From: Gammaproteobacteria bacterium
GTDB taxonomy: Bacteria > Pseudomonadota > Gammaproteobacteria > HK1
NCBI GenBank assembly: GCA_022824305.1
Contig: JAJEAD010000033.1
Span: 1 to 64,000, forward strand
DNA: 64,000 nucleotides
Direction of reading: 5' to 3'
Shown piece after piece: positions 61,047-64,000 of this stretch. Position numbers and translations under genes: made by a program. Numbering within the stretch: the stretch's first letter is position 1; each line of letters starts with the position of its first letter. The notes beneath the pieces are model-generated. The model did no database searches. It saw only the letters and a program-made list of their open reading frames with translations, and was not told where the DNA came from.

Positions 61047-61465
61047 TGCTCCGCTATCCGATTGAGCTCGAAGAGGACGACGGAACCGTCATGGTCACGT
61101 CGCCCGATTTTCCGGAACTCACCACCTTCGGCATAGACCGAAGCGAGGCGCTGGCCCATGCGGTCGACGCCTTCGACGAGGCGATTGCGGCCCGCATTCA
61201 CCTGGGCCGGGAAATCCCCTCACCCTCTCCCGGCAAGGACCGAGTGAAGCTGCCCACCCTCACCGCCGTCAAGGTGATTCTCTACCAGGGCATGAAAGAC
61301 CAGGGCATCGGCAAAGCCGAGCTGGCCCGGCGCCTCGGCTGGCATCTGCCGCAGGTGGACCGTGTGCTCGACGTGAATCATCGCTCGCGTCTTGACCGCA
61401 TGGATGCTGCTTTGGGAGCCATCGGGCGGCACCTGGAAGTGAGCGCGAAGTCCACACGTCGCTGA
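61046..61465 (+). CDS. hicB: HicB-type antitoxin
   Basis: A 139-residue antitoxin. The N-terminal half is the partially degraded RNase-H-like HicB domain (LRYPIELEEDDGTVMVTSPD, then EALAHAVDAFDEAI), and the C-terminal part is a helix-turn-helix (IGKAELARRLGWHLPQVDRV) expected to bind the operon promoter for autorepression. The start is GTG 61046, sharing one base with the hicA stop (TAGTG), so the two proteins are translationally coupled. Confidence 0.92.
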   Translation: MLRYPIELEEDDGTVMVTSPDFPELTTFGIDRSEALAHAVDAFDEAIAARIHLGREIPSPSPGKDRVKLPTLTAVKVILYQGMKDQGIGKAELARRLGWHLPQVDRVLDVNHRSRLDRMDAALGAIGRHLEVSAKSTRR

Positions 61466-61673
61466 TGTAGCGGGATCCGCCCACAGCGTCGCGACCTGAC
61501 GGCACCCGGTCGAGGATGTCGGTGGCGATGACACGGTCTCGGAACTCCTCTCCGCAGGCACCGAAGCTCTGACAGCGGCTCGGACGCGCTCCCCGGATGG
61601 CGCCCGTCATGAACGCACCGGCCTCCTGGTCATGAAGACCGGCGGCGCCCTGTCTCGAATCAGTCGGTCGTCA
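61466..61673. other. Short gap with possible IS21 helper (IstB) remnant
   Basis: No intact gene. On the minus strand at about 61490-61570 the frame reads GEEFRDRVIATDILDRV, which resembles the C-terminal end of IstB ATPases of IS21-type elements (compare VIATAILDRL). Similarity is confined to about 17 residues, and no inverted repeat or transposase was seen, so this is weak evidence for an old insertion sequence scar. Confidence 0.25.
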
Positions 61674-62114
61674 CTACGCCTCGGTGCTCCCCGCGTCCGG
61701 CAACCTTTGCCCAAGCGCCGCCGGCGTCAGTATGGGGATCGCGAAGCTGTCCCCCAGCGCAAGCAAATCGCGGTCGCCAGTCACGAGCGCATCCGCCCGC
61801 CCCGCGATTGCCAGCTCCAGAAAGGGCCGGTCAAAGGGATCCCGACATGGGGGTACCCGAGGCGGCGGATCCGGAATCACTATCGTCTCGCAGCAGGGCA
61901 GGTAGTCGTCGAGCAGATCCTCGCATTCCGCGGCAGTCAACCGGAACTTCGGGTAGGCGAGCACACGCAGGAACTCGGCCGTGGTGTCGCGGCTCGCAAG
62001 CGGCCGAACTTGATCCGCCCGCCACGCGGCCCTGATCCAGGTGACCACCCCGGCCGGAAACAGCAGCGCTGACAGCAGCACGCTGGTGTCGAGCACGAGG
62101 CGCGGTGGCGTCAC
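61674..62114 (-). CDS. PIN-domain toxin component
   Basis: A 146-residue putative ribonuclease of the TIGR00305-like PIN family. Acidic metal residues appear in RLVLDTSVLLSALL (first Asp), in FRLTAAECEDLLDDYLP (Glu/Asp) and in DPFDRPFLELAIAGRADALV followed by TGDRDLL. It would cleave RNA when unbound. The start is GTG 62114, whose bases overlap the antitoxin stop (GTGA), a coupled antitoxin-then-toxin order. The open frame continues upstream but there is only the antitoxin in another register. Confidence 0.88.
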   Translation of the reverse strand: MTPPRLVLDTSVLLSALLFPAGVVTWIRAAWRADQVRPLASRDTTAEFLRVLAYPKFRLTAAECEDLLDDYLPCCETIVIPDPPPRVPPCRDPFDRPFLELAIAGRADALVTGDRDLLALGDSFAIPILTPAALGQRLPDAGSTEA

Positions 62115-62341
62115 CGCTCCGAGCGGGCCCAGGAGATCGCATCGGCGACGTCCTTCTCGGACACGCCGAGCTCGGCGAGCTTGGCGCGTACGGCGTCCGC
62201 GCAGTTCACCCTCACCGGCGTGAGGATGATGCGCCCGTTCTCCGCCATCACGTCGAAGTACTCGGCCGCTGCCACGGCGGAGGTCACGGCCTTGGGCAGG
62301 GTAAGCTGGTTCTTGGAAGTCAGCTTGGCGAGCATGGGCAT
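62111..62341 (-). CDS. AbrB/MazE-type antitoxin
   Basis: A 76-residue protein with the swapped-hairpin AbrB DNA-binding domain: MLAKLTSKNQLTLPKAVTSA, then YFDVMAENGRIILTPVR. The C-terminal tail (ELGVSEKDVADAISWARSER) probably binds the PIN toxin. It starts at ATG 62341 and overlaps the toxin gene by four bases. An 8-bp inverted repeat 15-41 bases upstream (62356-62382) is well placed for autoregulation. Confidence 0.88.
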   Translation of the reverse strand: MPMLAKLTSKNQLTLPKAVTSAVAAAEYFDVMAENGRIILTPVRVNCADAVRAKLAELGVSEKDVADAISWARSER

Positions 62342-62355
62342 GTCTCACGGATGCA

Positions 62356-62382
62356 ATGTAAGGAAACAATAGAACCTTACAT
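62356..62382 (-). promoter_or_regulatory. Palindromic operator candidate of the PIN/AbrB operon
   Basis: ATGTAAGG (62356-62363) and CCTTACAT (62375-62382) form a perfect 8-bp inverted repeat around 11 AT-rich bases. It lies just upstream of the antitoxin start, where AbrB/MazE-type antitoxins usually bind, and is notably AT-rich for this genome. Confidence 0.6.
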
Positions 62383-62531
62383 CCTGCGCAGCAAGCGCTG
62401 ATCCCGATGGTGGCTCACTTCGAACCCCCATGCCCCGACTCGGCGCCCACCGACATCGGAGGTGGCGGCCAGGAGCCCCCGGGTCCGCCGAAGGGATCGA
62501 GCACCTTGTCGGTCGAGGAGCGTTCCGAGTG

Positions 62532-62668
62532 CGACGAAAATCGAAAGGAGTGGAGACGCAGACCCTTCGCGCCGCCGAAGCGGGGCCACGGGACCTGCTG
62601 GGGGCCGAGGCGTTGCTGCTCGGCGCCCCGGAGAACTTCGGCTACATGTCGGGCGCGATGACCGACTC
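62532..62668 (+). pseudogene. Partial duplicate of a flavodoxin-family gene
   Basis: About 137 bases are a degraded copy of the intact flavodoxin gene starting at 63537: the fragment reads GVETQTLRAAEAGPRDLL, then LLLGAPENFGYMSGAM, against GVETRMLRAAEAGPRDLL and LLLGTPENFGYMSGAM. It ends where the full gene continues with KDFLDRTF, has no start, and abuts the 3' end of the GNAT gene on the other strand. The rest of the gap 62383-62666 holds no gene. Confidence 0.8.
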
Positions 62669-63179
62669 AGTCATCAGGTCCGCGGCCCTCCCCGAGCGTG
62701 GTCCGCCCTTGTGCCGCCGTCGGCGCCGCGGGCGAAGGCGCCGGTCGCCAGACCATGAGCCGATCCGGGACCTTCTCCTCGTTGGTGCGGCCATCGGTAC
62801 GCCGAAGCGTCCGGAAACCATGCCGCACATAGAAGCGGATCGCCGCCTCGTTGGGTTCGAAGGTCCACAGCTTCACACCGTCGCGTGAGTGTTCCATGAC
62901 CACGGCCAGCAGGGCGGTGCCGATACCCCGGCCCTGGTGCTCCGGCAGCACATAGAGGTGGTTGAGAAACTCGCCGTCGGCCGAGGCATAGCCGACTACT
63001 CTATCGGCGTCCTCGGCCACCCATACCCTTTCGGACCGGAAGACAACGTCACGCATCCACTCGCGGGTCTCTTCCGCGCTGTGCAGATCCGGCGGCAGGT
63101 AGGCCATGCGCGCCCGCGCCGAGAGGTGAATCTCCGCGCAGACGCGGTAGTCGTCGAGTGCGGCACACCTGATATTCAC
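62667..63179 (-). CDS. GNAT family N-acetyltransferase
   Basis: A 170-residue acetyl-CoA-dependent acetyltransferase. The CoA motif is LYVLPEHQGRGIGTALL (Q/R-x-x-G-x-G/A), and FEPNEAAIRFYVRHGF is the typical motif B. It starts at GTG 63179 (NIRCAALDDYRVCAEIHLSA), with ggagg six bases upstream, so the longer open frame is not used. The C-terminus (about 20 residues) is low-complexity and runs to the edge of the flavodoxin remnant. Substrate unknown. Confidence 0.87.
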   Translation of the reverse strand: MNIRCAALDDYRVCAEIHLSARARMAYLPPDLHSAEETREWMRDVVFRSERVWVAEDADRVVGYASADGEFLNHLYVLPEHQGRGIGTALLAVVMEHSRDGVKLWTFEPNEAAIRFYVRHGFRTLRRTDGRTNEEKVPDRLMVWRPAPSPAAPTAAQGRTTLGEGRGPDD

Positions 63180-63536
63180 CTGGGTCCTCCCCCGACCTCG
63201 CCCGGATGCCGTGCCGGCGCAGCGCCGAAAGCGGTTCCGGCCGAATGCCGCCGGGGGCTTGCGCGCAGCCCGTTGCGAAGCGCCTGGCCCGCCTCGAACG
63301 AGAGCATCGTCGAATCGAGCCGGATTGCAACCATCAAGAGGGGAGGTCGGACAGAGCGACATCGTGGACGTCGGTGCCTGGACTCCGCTCACCGGCGCCT
63401 CGGCCCGATCGGCGATCGTCCCTCCCACCAGTTTGCGGAGCTGCCTGACTTGGTCCGGTCACCGTGCAGATGACGCGACGCGAACCGGGCCGGTGCCAGC
63501 CAGACCCGCGTCTGAACCCCTGGCGGTGCTGATACC
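63180..63536. other. Gene-free upstream region of the flavodoxin-family gene
   Basis: This 357-base stretch shows no recognisable gene; the open frames here are long only because of GC content. It must hold the promoters for the GNAT gene (minus) and the flavodoxin-family gene (plus). No clear operator or repeat was seen. Confidence 0.5.
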
Positions 63537-64000
63537 ATGAACGCGGTCTCCCGCACCCGCACCGTGCCCCGGGCATTGAAGCACCTGCTCATCGTCTATC
63601 ACTCGCAGTCGGGGCATACCCGGACGATGGCCGATGCGGTGCGCCGCGGCGCGTGCGCCTCCGACATCGAAGGAGTGGAGACGCGGATGCTCCGCGCGGC
63701 GGAAGCGGGACCGCGGGACCTGCTGTGGGCCGACGCCCTCCTGCTCGGCACCCCGGAAAACTTCGGCTACATGTCGGGCGCGATGAAGGACTTTCTCGAC
63801 CGGACCTTCTACCCCTGCCAGGGCAGGCTGCAGGGCCTGCCCTTCGCGGTGTTCATCTGCGCGGGCAACGACGGCAGCGGCGCACTGTCGAGCATCCGCC
63901 GCATCGCGCGCGGCTATCCCCTGCGCGAGGTGCAGGACGCGATCGTGCGCAAGGGGGAACCGGACGAGGAGGTCCTCGCCCGCTGCGAAGAGCTCGGCTC
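63537..64000 (+). CDS. Flavodoxin/NAD(P)H-dependent FMN reductase family protein (3' end cut)
   Basis: The first 154 codons of a flavodoxin-fold protein, cut by the window end. The phosphate-binding loop is LLIVYHSQSGHTRTMADAV, and aromatic FMN-stacking segments follow (GTPENFGYMSGAMKDFLDRT). Relatives are flavodoxin-like or multimeric FMN reductases of about 160-180 residues, so only the C-terminus is missing. The start is ATG 63537. A truncated, diverged copy of its middle lies 1 kb upstream (62532-62668). Confidence 0.85.
   Translation, partial: MNAVSRTRTVPRALKHLLIVYHSQSGHTRTMADAVRRGACASDIEGVETRMLRAAEAGPRDLLWADALLLGTPENFGYMSGAMKDFLDRTFYPCQGRLQGLPFAVFICAGNDGSGALSSIRRIARGYPLREVQDAIVRKGEPDEEVLARCEELG

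Overview
The window is 64 kb of GC-rich DNA (roughly two-thirds G+C by eye) from a bacterium, most likely a gammaproteobacterium. The best evidence is gene order: pth - rplY - prs - tRNA-Gln(UUG) - ispE - lolB - TPR lipoprotein facing prfA - prmC - moeB, and engB beside cytochrome c4 and dsbA. The abundance of Fe(II)/2-oxoglutarate dioxygenases, a marine-type ammonium transporter, and amine and acyl-CoA genes suggests a marine or host-associated heterotroph; that is inference.

1-9.3 kb: a broken peptide-transporter permease, two ABC ATPases (the second fused in frame to a short-chain dehydrogenase), a DUF4143 ATPase preceded by an exact 22-bp tandem repeat, a CCAEP-tail radical SAM protein, an NTF2-fold protein, a DUF2520 protein, a two-domain DUF1127 protein and a HAD hydrolase. 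9.5-14.2 kb: a heterodisulfide-reductase-like Fe-S protein, an acyl-CoA dehydrogenase and a DUF3501 protein, then a collapsed class-III aminotransferase pseudogene, an RRM protein and a MaoC-like protein. 14.4-22.2 kb: copper amine oxidase, an orphan EutA-like ATPase, a beta-hydroxyacid dehydrogenase, a bicupin, a GntR regulator and a luciferase-like monooxygenase. 22.7-35.4 kb: Amt, a FadJ-like protein lacking two key catalytic residues, a PhyH dioxygenase, a FrhB-like/D-cysteine desulfhydrase-like/OsmC operon, a ClC protein with a substituted gate, and an aminotransferase/PhyH/TauD group.

35.7-42.1 kb is a trehalose locus: otsB, a GH15 glucosidase, otsA copy 1 (with the UDP-glucose-binding Lys changed to Met), a rhomboid protease and otsA copy 2 (Lys intact). 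42.3-58.5 kb is mostly conserved housekeeping DNA on both strands: a triple-RidA protein coupled to pth, rplY, prs, tRNA-Gln, ispE, lolB, a TPR lipoprotein, prfA, prmC, moeB, an SH3-anchor protein, xthA, ubiD, rpmE, a DnaA-box cluster, engB, cytochrome c4 and dsbA. The hemA gene that usually precedes prfA is not there. 58.6-64 kb is accessory: a beta-hydroxyacid dehydrogenase, DUF2058, hicAB, a PIN/AbrB toxin-antitoxin pair with a palindromic operator candidate, a flavodoxin remnant, a GNAT acetyltransferase and a flavodoxin-family gene cut by the window end.

No CRISPR array, complete insertion sequence, prophage or rRNA was seen. The most unusual signals are domain fusions and active-site losses in paralogs, rather than one obvious new multi-gene system.
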